From assembly GCF_012530535.1 (NCBI RefSeq), contig NZ_CP051299.1, forward strand, positions 1,736,001 to 1,800,000: a stretch of DNA of 64,000 nucleotides, in the 5' to 3' direction. Positions within the stretch are counted from its first letter, which is position 1; each line of letters opens with the position of its first letter. The position numbers and the translations under genes are program-made. This DNA comes from Microcella flavibacter (lineage in GTDB: Bacteria > Actinomycetota > Actinomycetes > Actinomycetales > Microbacteriaceae). This document shows positions 19,946-27,085 of the stretch, piece after piece. The notes beneath the pieces were generated by a model, which saw only the letters and a list, made by a program, of their open reading frames with translations, had not been told where the DNA came from and made no database searches.

Positions 19946-20863
19946 TCACTGACCGACTCGCCGCCGTAGAGGTGCGGCACGCCGTGCATCCCTCGATTGA
20001 CCGCGCCAGCCGGACAGGTGATCGCCCCGCTGGACGATGGCAGCGACCTCCGCGACCACCTGGTCTGGATGGCGGAGCACCCTCCGGTAGTCCACCCGCA
20101 GCACGATGAAGCCGAGCGACATGAGCAGCGCATCCCGCAGGAGATCCGCCCGACGGCTCGCGGGGTCGGAATGATGCGCGTCGCTGTCGCACTCGATGAC
20201 GAGGCGATCGCCGACCAGGAGATCGGCGCGGGCGAGGTCGCCAATGGGCAGGCGGACCTGCGGGGTGGCGCGTATACCCGCGTCGAGGAGCAGGACCCGC
20301 ATGATGCTCTCCGTCCCGGACTCCGCGCGGCCGTCGGCGAGCGCCGCCGCGGCCCGGGCGCGGGGACGCCAGTGCTGCGCGAGGAAGCGGAGGTCGATCG
20401 GGGTGAGCGGACTGCGGCGGAGAGCCGAGTCCAGGACGGCGACAGCGTGCGGACGAGGGAGATCGGCAGCAGCCCGTGCGAGGGCTGCGTCGAGCGGTGC
20501 GACGCAGAAACGCGGGCGGGCGATGGCGGGCATCCAGTGGACGATGACCGGCATGTCGTGCACTGCGTCGCGGATCCTCATCGACTCCCCTACTTCGATG
20601 TGGAGCGCCGCCGCGGCACGAGGCGGGACCCAGAGCCCGTGATGCTCGAGCGCGGAGATGCCGGCGACGCGTCCACCGACGCGAGCCGCGTGCAGAACAT
20701 CAGCGGAGAGATCGGGCAGCGCGTACACGCCGGTGCGCACCCGGAGGACGAGATCCCGCTGGGCGGCTCGGACGAGGGCGCGATGCTCGCTCGCACTCAG
20801 GGCCAGGTCACCGACCAGGGCGATTCCTCCTGCGGGCCGCAGCAGCCCCTCGATGTCGATCAT
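19946..20863 (-). CDS. DUF559 (Vsr-like) domain protein with AbiEi-like N terminus
   Basis: A 305-residue protein. The first 90 residues look like the winged-helix region of AbiEi-type proteins (ALVRAAQRDLVLRVRTGVYALP). The C-terminal 100 residues form a DUF559/Vsr-like PD-(D/E)XK nuclease fold, with candidate metal residues in SGTESIMRV, ARADLLV and VIECDSDAHHSD. Such genes are abundant in Microbacteriaceae and their role is unproved; anti-phage or DNA-repair roles have been suggested for the fold. An 18-bp repeat links its 3' end to the region upstream. Confidence 0.75.
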   Translation of the reverse strand: MIDIEGLLRPAGGIALVGDLALSASEHRALVRAAQRDLVLRVRTGVYALPDLSADVLHAARVGGRVAGISALEHHGLWVPPRAAAALHIEVGESMRIRDAVHDMPVIVHWMPAIARPRFCVAPLDAALARAAADLPRPHAVAVLDSALRRSPLTPIDLRFLAQHWRPRARAAAALADGRAESGTESIMRVLLLDAGIRATPQVRLPIGDLARADLLVGDRLVIECDSDAHHSDPASRRADLLRDALLMSLGFIVLRVDYRRVLRHPDQVVAEVAAIVQRGDHLSGWRGQSRDARRAAPLRRRVGQ

Positions 20864-21225
20864 GCCGAGAAGCGTCGGGCAGTGGGGCGTCCCGAAGGCC
20901 CGGCGTGGCGTCGTCGGTGGACGCGCCGTCCGGGGCACGCGCGGGGAGGACCCGCGCGGGACCAACTCGGTGCGACGAGCGCATGCGGCCCGGTCGCCGG
21001 TTGTCCGGCGTGCGCGGTGAACGTCTGCTGCGGCGCGCGCCCGCGGCCCTCCGGCGGCGTGTCGCGGCATCGACCGCGCCAGCCGGACACGGCGCCCACT
21101 CCTGCGGCACGCTCAAGTCGCTCGGGCACGACGGACGGAGAGGGCGCGGCGCGGGCGGGGCAGCGCCGTGCGGGTGCCGCGAGCCGAGCGGAGGAGGGCG
21201 TCCGCGCCGAGCGCTCGGGGAGGGC
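20864..21225 (-). other. gene-free stretch with a possible DUF559 gene remnant
   Basis: No credible intact gene is present. The 18-bp sequence GACCGCGCCAGCCGGACA at 21071–21088 repeats the one at 19998–20015 inside the DUF559 gene. In the minus-strand frame it gives SGWRGRCRD, close to SGWRGQSRD near the end of the intact protein. This may be the decayed 3' end of a second copy. Confidence 0.35.
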
Positions 21226-21960
21226 CTAGGGCGCCACGCGACCGTTCGCGTCGAAGGTCTCGGCGGTGAGGGGCATCAGCTCGGCGAAGTGCTGCTCCAT
21301 CTTCTCGGCGACCATCTCGATCTCGCGCTGCGGGAAGGAAGGGAAGGTCGTGCCCTCGCGCTTCGTGCGCAGGCTGAGGAAGTTCATGAGCGAGCGGGCG
21401 TTCATCGTGACGTACATCGAGCTGTAAATAGTCACGGGGAGGACCGCGCGGGCCACCTCGCGCGCGATGCCCGCGTCGAGCATCCGCTGGTAGGAGGCGT
21501 AGGCCGTCTCGCAGACGCCGCGCACCTCCGCGTCGACGAGGGCGGTCTGCTCGGGGGTGCCGGGCAGGAACTCGTAGGCGCCGGGCTTGCCCACCTGCAC
21601 GAGGTTGCGCTCGGGGCCGGGCACGTAGAACACGGGGTTGAGCTCGCGGTAGCGGCCCGACTCCTCGTTGTAGGAGGCGATGCGATGCCGCATGAACTCG
21701 CGGAAGACGAAGATCGGCGCCTGCACGTAGAAGGTCATCGAGTTGTGCTCGAAGGGCGAGCCGTGGCGGTCGCGCATGAGGTAGTTGATGAGCCCGCGGT
21801 CGCGCGCCGTGGCGTCGTCACCCGCCGCGGCGGCGTCGAGGGTCTTCTCGCCCTGCGTCGACACCCGGGCCGCGAACAGCACGTCGGAGTCGTGGGCGCT
21901 GGCCCGGACGAGCTCGACGGTCACGTCGGAGCGGAACTGGATCTGCTGCGGTTCGGCCAC
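21226..21960 (-). CDS. thyX: flavin-dependent thymidylate synthase ThyX
   Basis: A 244-residue FAD enzyme that methylates dUMP to dTMP using methylenetetrahydrofolate and NADPH. The ThyX signature RHRIASYNEESGRY is at residues 91–104, and RSLMNFLSLR with the conserved Arg is near 190. It replaces ThyA, which is not in this window. The start is a GTG with TAGGGT 7 nt upstream. ThyX next to dapA/dapB is a frequent actinobacterial arrangement. Confidence 0.97.
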   Translation of the reverse strand: MAEPQQIQFRSDVTVELVRASAHDSDVLFAARVSTQGEKTLDAAAAGDDATARDRGLINYLMRDRHGSPFEHNSMTFYVQAPIFVFREFMRHRIASYNEESGRYRELNPVFYVPGPERNLVQVGKPGAYEFLPGTPEQTALVDAEVRGVCETAYASYQRMLDAGIAREVARAVLPVTIYSSMYVTMNARSLMNFLSLRTKREGTTFPSFPQREIEMVAEKMEQHFAELMPLTAETFDANGRVAP

Positions 21961-21967
21961 GCTCGAA

Positions 21968-21973
21968 ACCCTA
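21968..21973 (-). promoter_or_regulatory. leaderless -10 box of thyX
   Basis: TAGGGT ends 7 nt before the thyX GTG at 21960. Confidence 0.45.
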
Positions 21974-22055
21974 CCCGTGCCGCCTGCTCATGCGAGCACC
22001 GGGCCGCCGCCCGTCACGCGAGGACGCATTCGGGGAATATCCGGGCGCCCCCGCG

Positions 22056-22061
22056 TATTTT
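22056..22061 (+). promoter_or_regulatory. leaderless -10 box of the thioredoxin-like gene
   Basis: TATTTT ends 7 nt before the ATG at 22069. A GGGAAT 17 bp upstream is a weak -35 candidate. Confidence 0.45.
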
Positions 22062-22068
22062 CCCCAGC

Positions 22069-22497
22069 ATGGACCCGACCTCCGTTCTGCTCGTGCTCGT
22101 CGCGATCGTCGCCGCCGCGATGGCCGCCGGCCTCGTCATCCGCGCACGTCGCGGTCGCGTGACGGCCGTCTCCGACGGGCGGCGGGATGCCCGGCTCGTC
22201 GTGCCCGGGAGCGACCTCACCCTCGTGCAGCTCTCGAGCCCCGTGTGCTCCGCGTGCGGCGTGATGCGGCGGGTGACCGAGGAGATCGCCGCCGGCGACG
22301 CGGCGCTCGGCCGCCGCGAGCTCGACGTCACCGAGCACCCCGACCTCGCGCGGGATCACGCGGTGATGAGCACCCCGACCATCCTGCTCGTCGACGCCGC
22401 GGGCGCGGTTCGCTCGCGCATCATCGGCGCCGCCAAGCCCGCCGACGTGCGCACGGCGATCGCCGAGGCGCGCGCGGCCGTGGAGGTCGCCGCGTGA
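22069..22497 (+). CDS. membrane-anchored thioredoxin-like protein
   Basis: A 142-residue protein with one N-terminal membrane segment (residues 4–24) and a thioredoxin-like domain. The redox motif is Cys60-Ser-Ala-Cys63, and the cis-Pro loop is MSTPTILLVD near 100. The next gene encodes a DUF4395 membrane protein and overlaps it as GTGA, a pairing seen in many Actinobacteria. The pair probably handles thiols at the membrane, but substrate and topology are inferred. Confidence 0.85.
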   Translation: MDPTSVLLVLVAIVAAAMAAGLVIRARRGRVTAVSDGRRDARLVVPGSDLTLVQLSSPVCSACGVMRRVTEEIAAGDAALGRRELDVTEHPDLARDHAVMSTPTILLVDAAGAVRSRIIGAAKPADVRTAIAEARAAVEVAA

Positions 22498-22994
22498 GCG
22501 CGGCGACCGGCGGCGCTCCGGCGGGGACGGCGCCCGCCGCGCAGGGCATCGATCCGCGCGGCCCGCGCTTCGGCGCAGCGATCACGGCGGTGCTGCTGCT
22601 CGTCGTGCTCGCGCTCGGCCTGAGCGGGGCATCCCTCGCCGCCGGCGGCCTGCTCGCCGTGCTCGTCGCGATCTTCGCCTGGGGCGCCTTCGCGGGCATC
22701 CGCCGGCACCCGTGGGGCGCGCTCTACAAGGCTGTGGTGGCCCCGCGCCTGGCGCCGCCGACCGACCGTGAGGACCCGGCCGCGCCGACGTTCGCGCAGC
22801 TCGTGGGCTTCATCATCACGGGCATCGGCCTCGTGCTGCACCTGCTGGGCGTGCCCGGCGCGCTCGTCGTCGCTGCGGGCATGGCCTTCGTCGCCGCGTT
22901 CCTCAACGCGGTCTTCGACTACTGCCTCGGCTGCCAGCTGTACGTGCTGCTCGTCCGCGCCGGGCTCATCCGACCGCGCCGCGCCGTCGCCTGA
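22494..22994 (+). CDS. DUF4395 membrane protein
   Basis: A 166-residue protein with four membrane segments in two pairs (about 27–65 and 103–140). The family signatures are IDPRGPRFGAAITA at the start and the conserved Cys pair in FDYCLGCQLYVLL. The start is a GTG overlapping the stop of the thioredoxin-like gene, so the two are co-translated. The cysteines face the membrane surface and could be the thioredoxin partner; that is inference. Confidence 0.85.
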   Translation: MSAATGGAPAGTAPAAQGIDPRGPRFGAAITAVLLLVVLALGLSGASLAAGGLLAVLVAIFAWGAFAGIRRHPWGALYKAVVAPRLAPPTDREDPAAPTFAQLVGFIITGIGLVLHLLGVPGALVVAAGMAFVAAFLNAVFDYCLGCQLYVLLVRAGLIRPRRAVA

Positions 22995-23090
22995 GCACTC
23001 CCCCGGCAGGTCGCCCGCGCGCCTACCGCCCGTCCAGGGGCCCGGCCTAGGCTGGGGCTCCCCCGTCGGGCGACTGCAAGGAGACGCATC

Positions 23091-23516
23091 ATGGCTGTGA
23101 CCAGCGAATCGACCACCCTCTGGTTCGGATCCCTCATGGAGGGCAAGGGCACCACGAGCCTCGACTCCTCCGACGCGGCGGAGTTCCCCGTCACCTGGGC
23201 CGCCCGCGCCGAGGGCGAGGCCGGGCGCACCAACCCCGAGGAGCTGCTCGGGGCCGCCCACTCCTCCTGCTTCTCGATGCAGCTCGCGCACAACCTCAGC
23301 GAGGCCGGGCACACGCCCGAGAGCCTGCAGGTCACGGCCGCCGTCACCTTCGTGCCCGGCGAGGGCGTCACCGGCAGCCACCTGCTCGTCAGCGCGAAGG
23401 TGCCCGGCATCAGCGCCGAGGAGTTCCAGACCTTCGCCGAGGAGGCGAAGGCCACCTGCCCCATCTCGAAGGCGCTCGGCGGCACGTCGATCACCCTCGA
23501 AGCCTCGCTCGCCTAG
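23091..23516 (+). CDS. OsmC family peroxiredoxin
   Basis: A 141-residue OsmC-type thiol peroxidase that reduces organic hydroperoxides. The two reactive cysteines are Cys60 (HSSCFSM) and Cys123 (ATCPISKAL), and Arg/Glu residues of the active site are in the family pattern. AAGGAG lies 8 nt before the ATG. The TAG stop overlaps the start of the next gene by one base. Confidence 0.92.
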   Translation: MAVTSESTTLWFGSLMEGKGTTSLDSSDAAEFPVTWAARAEGEAGRTNPEELLGAAHSSCFSMQLAHNLSEAGHTPESLQVTAAVTFVPGEGVTGSHLLVSAKVPGISAEEFQTFAEEAKATCPISKALGGTSITLEASLA

Positions 23517-24544
23517 TGGCCGAGCCGCGCGAGCCCCGCACGCCCCGCACCCCGAAGAAGCCCGCCGCGGCGCCTCGCGCCCCCGCGACGAAGCGGGCGA
23601 AGCCCGCGGTCGCCCCCGCGCCGGTGCCCGCTGAGCCGGCGTCGCAGCGCGTGCTCATCGCCGGCGCCTCCGGGATGATCGGCACCGAGCTGCAGCGCCA
23701 GCTGCGGGAGGCCGGGCACACGGTGCTGACGCTCGTGCGGCGCGCCCCGCGCTCCGAGACCGAGTTCGCCTGGTCGCCCGAGTCGCGCGTGCTCGATGCC
23801 CGCGTGCTGGACGACGTCGACGCGGTCATCAACCTCTCGGGGGCATCCATCAGCCGCATCCCGTGGACGGCGGGCTGGAAGAAGCAGATCCTCGACTCGC
23901 GCATCTCGTCGACGCGCGCGCTCGCGGAGGCGATGGGGATGGCGGCCTCGCCGCCCGCAACCTTCATCAGCGGCTCCGCGGTCGGCTTCTACGGCGACCG
24001 CCCGGCCGAGCGGCTGACCGAGTCGGCGCCGCGAGGCGAGGGGTTCCTCGCCGACGTGGTGGAGGCGTGGGAGCAGGCGGCGGGGCTCGCGCCCGAGGGC
24101 GTGCGCACCGTGCTCGCCCGCACCGGGCTCGTGATCGGCGAGGGCGGTGCGATGGCCCCGCTGCGCCTGCTCACGCGCTTCGGGCTCGCCGCCCGCGTGG
24201 GCACCGGAGGCCAGCACTGGCCCTGGATCAGCCTGCACGACGAGGCGGCGGCGCTCGTGCACCTGCTCGCCTCCTCGCTGCGCGGGCCGGTGAACCTCGC
24301 GGGGCCCACCCCGGCCACGGCCGACCGGGTCACCCGGTCGCTCGCGCGGGCGATGCACCGGCCGCACGCCTTCGTGCTGCCCGAGCCGCTCATCCGCCTC
24401 GGCATGGGCGAGGCCGGCGAGCAGCTGCTGCTGCCGAGCCAGAAGGTGCTGCCGACGGCGCTCGAGCAGGACGGATTCCGGTTCCGGCATGAGACGGTCG
24501 AGCAGGCCATCGCCGCACTCGTCGAGGGGCGCGCGGCCGCGTAG
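23516..24544 (+). CDS. TIGR01777-type NAD(P)-dependent epimerase
   Basis: A 342-residue extended SDR. A Lys/Ala/Pro-rich N-terminal tail of about 43 residues precedes the Rossmann motif VLIAGASGMIGTEL. VINLSGASI, SGSAVGFYGDR and the C-terminal DUF1731-like portion (LPEPLIRLGMGEAGEQLLL) identify the TIGR01777/SDR39U1 family. The substrate is unknown. The GTG start overlaps the last base of the OsmC stop codon. The basic tail may be unstructured. Confidence 0.88.
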   Translation: MAEPREPRTPRTPKKPAAAPRAPATKRAKPAVAPAPVPAEPASQRVLIAGASGMIGTELQRQLREAGHTVLTLVRRAPRSETEFAWSPESRVLDARVLDDVDAVINLSGASISRIPWTAGWKKQILDSRISSTRALAEAMGMAASPPATFISGSAVGFYGDRPAERLTESAPRGEGFLADVVEAWEQAAGLAPEGVRTVLARTGLVIGEGGAMAPLRLLTRFGLAARVGTGGQHWPWISLHDEAAALVHLLASSLRGPVNLAGPTPATADRVTRSLARAMHRPHAFVLPEPLIRLGMGEAGEQLLLPSQKVLPTALEQDGFRFRHETVEQAIAALVEGRAAA

Positions 24545-24590
24545 CGAGGGGCGACGCCGGGCCGGCGGCACGCGCATCCCGCACCGGCGG

Positions 24591-25046
24591 CTACAGGGCG
24601 GAGGACGCCTTCGCGAACGCGATCGACTGCCGCATCGCCCAGCGCGCCCGTCGGCGGTCGCGCGCGGCGTCGTAGGCGAGCGCGAGCCGGAACCAGTGCG
24701 CCCACGACTCGGGGTTCTCGGCCACCTCGGCCGCGTACCGGTCGAAGACGGCGTCGGCGGCCTCGCGCTCGAGGCGCCCGCTGGTCTTCGCGGGCAGCGC
24801 ATCCTGCGGGATGCCCCCCTCGGCCTCGAGCCGGCCCGCGAGCTTCTCGACCCGGTAGCCGAACAGCAGCTCCGCCCCGAGCGCCCAGCCGCCGATGAGC
24901 GGCAGCACGATGAGCGCCCAGCCCATCGCCTGCACGATGGGCTGCGGATCCTGCAGCAGTCGGACGGCGTAGACGGCGCTGAAGACGAGGTACAGGGCGA
25001 GCAGCAGCGCCATGCCGAGTGCGGCGAGGCGGGGGCGGCCGCGCAT
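24591..25046 (-). CDS. small membrane protein with a C-terminal helical domain
   Basis: A 151-residue protein with two membrane segments (about 8–28 and 41–62) followed by a soluble helical domain containing one TPR-like pair (ENPESWAHWFRLALAYDAARDRRRARWAMRQ). It overlaps the dapB stop as TGATG and is probably translated with it. Homologs beside dapB are common in Microbacteriaceae, but no function is known. Confidence 0.8.
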   Translation of the reverse strand: MRGRPRLAALGMALLLALYLVFSAVYAVRLLQDPQPIVQAMGWALIVLPLIGGWALGAELLFGYRVEKLAGRLEAEGGIPQDALPAKTSGRLEREAADAVFDRYAAEVAENPESWAHWFRLALAYDAARDRRRARWAMRQSIAFAKASSAL

Positions 25047-25831
25047 CAGGCGGCGCCGTCGGCGGTCGCCGCGGGTGCGGCGGGCGCGCCGGCTCCCGGC
25101 AGTTCGAGCCCGATGAGCGAGTCGAGGCCGACGATGAGGCCGGTCGCCTCGGCGGCGGCGCGCAGACCGAGCAGGATGCCCTGCTCGTAGGCGGCGGAGG
25201 ACAGCGTCTCGTGCCGCAGGGTGAGCACCTCGCCCGTGCCGCCGAAGTGGACGTCCTGCTGGGCGACGACGCCCTGCAGCCGCAGCGAGTGGATCGGGAC
25301 GCTCGAGACCTGCTGGCCCCGCGCCCGCTGATCGATGTGCGGGGCGACGACCGGCCCGAGCTCGGCGCGGGCGTGCCCGATGAGCTCGGCGGTGCGCACG
25401 GCCGTGCCGCTCGGCGAGTCGACCTTCGCCGCGTGGTGGGCCTCGACGATCTCGATCGACTCGAAGAAGCGCGCGGCGATCGTGGCGAGGTGGGTGGCGA
25501 CGACGGAGCCGACGGAGAAGTTCGGCACGACGACGACGGCCGCGCCCTCATGAGCGGCGAGCAGGGTGCGCACCCCGCGCAGGCGCTGCTCGCTCCAGCC
25601 GCTCGTGCCGACGAGCACCTTGAGGCCCGAGCGCACGGCGTGGTCGACGACGGTCGGGGAGACGCCGGGCGTCGTGACGTCGAGGACGACGTCGGCCCCC
25701 AGCATCTCGTCGAGGTCGCTGCGCGAGTCGAGGCGCGCGACGAGCTCGAGTTCGGACTGCTGCTCGATGATGCGGCAGGCGACGCCGCCGAGGCGGCCGC
25801 TCGCGCCGACGACGGCGACCCTGATGACCAT
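25046..25831 (-). CDS. dapB: 4-hydroxy-tetrahydrodipicolinate reductase DapB
   Basis: A 261-residue NAD(P)H-dependent reductase, the second step of the diaminopimelate branch. The nucleotide-binding motif is VAVVGASGRLGG, and the catalytic signature VEAHHAAKVDSPSGTA is near residue 133. The Ala/Pro-rich tail after residue 245 is dispensable in related enzymes. TAGGCT lies 6 nt before the ATG, facing the equally placed -10 box of the divergent acetyltransferase gene. Confidence 0.96.
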   Translation of the reverse strand: MVIRVAVVGASGRLGGVACRIIEQQSELELVARLDSRSDLDEMLGADVVLDVTTPGVSPTVVDHAVRSGLKVLVGTSGWSEQRLRGVRTLLAAHEGAAVVVVPNFSVGSVVATHLATIAARFFESIEIVEAHHAAKVDSPSGTAVRTAELIGHARAELGPVVAPHIDQRARGQQVSSVPIHSLRLQGVVAQQDVHFGGTGEVLTLRHETLSSAAYEQGILLGLRAAAEATGLIVGLDSLIGLELPGAGAPAAPAATADGAA

Positions 25832-25837
25832 GGGCTC

Positions 25838-25843
25838 AGCCTA
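25838..25843 (-). promoter_or_regulatory. leaderless -10 box of dapB
   Basis: TAGGCT ends 6 nt before the dapB ATG at 25831. Confidence 0.5.
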
Positions 25844-25895
25844 CCGGCGGCATCCCGGGCGCTCGGCGGCCGCCGGGCCCGGTCGATCGGGGTCG

Positions 25896-25901
25896 TAGGC
25901 T
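25896..25901 (+). promoter_or_regulatory. leaderless -10 box of the acetyltransferase gene
   Basis: TAGGCT ends 6 nt before the ATG at 25908. It is identical to the divergent dapB box. Confidence 0.5.
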
Positions 25902-25907
25902 GGCGGG

Positions 25908-26396
25908 ATGGTGACGTTCCGCCCCGCGCGCACGACCGACCCCGCCGCCGCCGCGCTGCTCGAGCAGTACTTCGACGCCCGCGCCGAGGGCTTCCCCGTC
26001 GAGCAGGGGCCGTATCGCCGCCCCGTGCCCGCCGAGCAGGACTTCGTGGAGCCGCACGGCGTGCTGCTCATCGTCGAGGGCGAGAACCTCGCCGGCGAGC
26101 CCGCCGATGTGGGATGCGGCGGCATCCGCTCGGTGCCCGACGGTCCGCTCGGCCCGCGCCGGGAGCTCAAGCACCTGTGGGTGCAGCCGCACACGCGGCG
26201 GCTGGGCTACGGCCGCGCCCTCGTCGACGAGCTGGAGCGCCGCGCCCGCGCCATGGGCGCGGCCGAGCTCGTGCTCGACACCCACACGACGCAGGCCGCG
26301 GCGGGCGCGCTGTACGCGCGGCTCGGCTTCGTGAGCATCCCGGCCTACAACGACAACCCGAACGCGAGCGTCTGGCTCGGCAAGCCGCTCGACTGA
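25908..26396 (+). CDS. GNAT family N-acetyltransferase
   Basis: A 162-residue protein with the GNAT fold. The acetyl-CoA loop reads VQPHTRRLGYGRALV (near 98–112), a variant of Q-x2-R-x-G-x-G/A, and strand/helix 5 is LYARLGFVSIPAYND. YNDNPNASVWL near the end is common in this subfamily. The acceptor is unknown. It is divergent from dapB with a leaderless start. Confidence 0.88.
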   Translation: MVTFRPARTTDPAAAALLEQYFDARAEGFPVEQGPYRRPVPAEQDFVEPHGVLLIVEGENLAGEPADVGCGGIRSVPDGPLGPRRELKHLWVQPHTRRLGYGRALVDELERRARAMGAAELVLDTHTTQAAAGALYARLGFVSIPAYNDNPNASVWLGKPLD

Positions 26397-26399
26397 GCC

Positions 26400-26415
26400 G
26401 GCTGCCGCGGCAGCC
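26400..26415. terminator. hairpin between convergent genes
   Basis: GGCTGCCGCGGCAGCC is a perfect 16-bp palindrome starting 4 nt after the acetyltransferase stop codon. It lies before the end of the oppositely oriented repressor gene and could stop transcription both ways. Confidence 0.4.
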
Positions 26416-26450
26416 CGGGCCTCCGCCGCCCGATCCTCCGCCGCCGGGCC

Positions 26451-26750
26451 TCAGGCCAGGCTGAGGAACATCTTCTCCAGGTCGGCCATGCGCACCGCGC
26501 GATCGGCCGAGCTCTCGGCCTCCTCGCCCGCGGCGACGTCGTCCTCGCGCAGGCAATCGCGCATCGCCGAGGCGATGATCGCGAAGCCCGCGCGGTCGAT
26601 GGCGCTCGAGACGGCGGAGAGCTGCGTGATGACGTCGCGGCAGTCCCGCCCCTCCTCCACCATGGTCAGCACGGCGGCGAGCTGCCCCTGCGCGCGGCGC
26701 AGGCGGTTGGCGATGCGCTTGGCCTCGTCGGCCGGCACGGCGGCGCTCAT
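26451..26750 (-). CDS. CsoR/CstR family repressor, CstR (persulfide-sensing) type
   Basis: A 99-residue all-helical DUF156 repressor. RLRRAQGQLAAVLTMVEEGRDC carries the first conserved Cys (Cys37), and MRDC the second (Cys66). In copper-sensing CsoR a His sits four residues before the second Cys; here that position is Ala62. A Cys pair without the His is the pattern of persulfide-sensing CstR. The upstream genes encode a rhodanese and a CoA-disulfide reductase–rhodanese fusion, and a perfect CstR-type palindrome lies at the operon promoter, so autoregulation is likely. It overlaps the rhodanese gene by 4 nt. Confidence 0.88.
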   Translation of the reverse strand: MSAAVPADEAKRIANRLRRAQGQLAAVLTMVEEGRDCRDVITQLSAVSSAIDRAGFAIIASAMRDCLREDDVAAGEEAESSADRAVRMADLEKMFLSLA

Positions 26751-27082
26751 GCGCCGGGCTCCGTCGCGACCGGCCCGCTCTCGTACTCGAGCCCGCGCTG
26801 CACCCAGGCCGAGGTGCCGCCCGCGACCGAGATGGCGTTGCGCCCGTGCGCGAGCAGGTAGTCGGCCGCCCGCTGCGAGCGCGCCCCCGAGTGGCAGATG
26901 ACGTAGATCGTGCCGTCATCGGGGATGGAGTCGACCGAGTCGGGCACGGTGCCGAGCGGCACGAGCCGCGCCCCGGGCACGCGCGCGGCGGCGAACTCGT
27001 CCGCCTCCCGTACGTCGATGAGCGTGATGGGGCCGACCGACTGCTCGAGCACGAGCTGGTCCACGGTGATCTCGTCCGCCAT
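26747..27082 (-). CDS. rhodanese-like sulfurtransferase
   Basis: A 111-residue single-domain rhodanese. The active-site loop is Cys63-His-Ser-Gly-Ala-Arg-Ser, typical of persulfide or thiosulfate sulfurtransferases. LIDVREADEFAAARVPGA is the family N-terminal signature. It lies 3 nt after the CoA-disulfide reductase gene and overlaps the repressor gene, so the three form one operon. The sulfur donor and acceptor cannot be told from sequence. Confidence 0.93.
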   Translation of the reverse strand: MADEITVDQLVLEQSVGPITLIDVREADEFAAARVPGARLVPLGTVPDSVDSIPDDGTIYVICHSGARSQRAADYLLAHGRNAISVAGGTSAWVQRGLEYESGPVATEPGA

Positions 27083-27085
27083 GAT

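Noticed and set aside
26451-26750. Copper-sensing CsoR
   Set aside because: The His of the Cys-His-Cys copper site is Ala62, and the neighbours are sulfurtransferases, not copper pumps.
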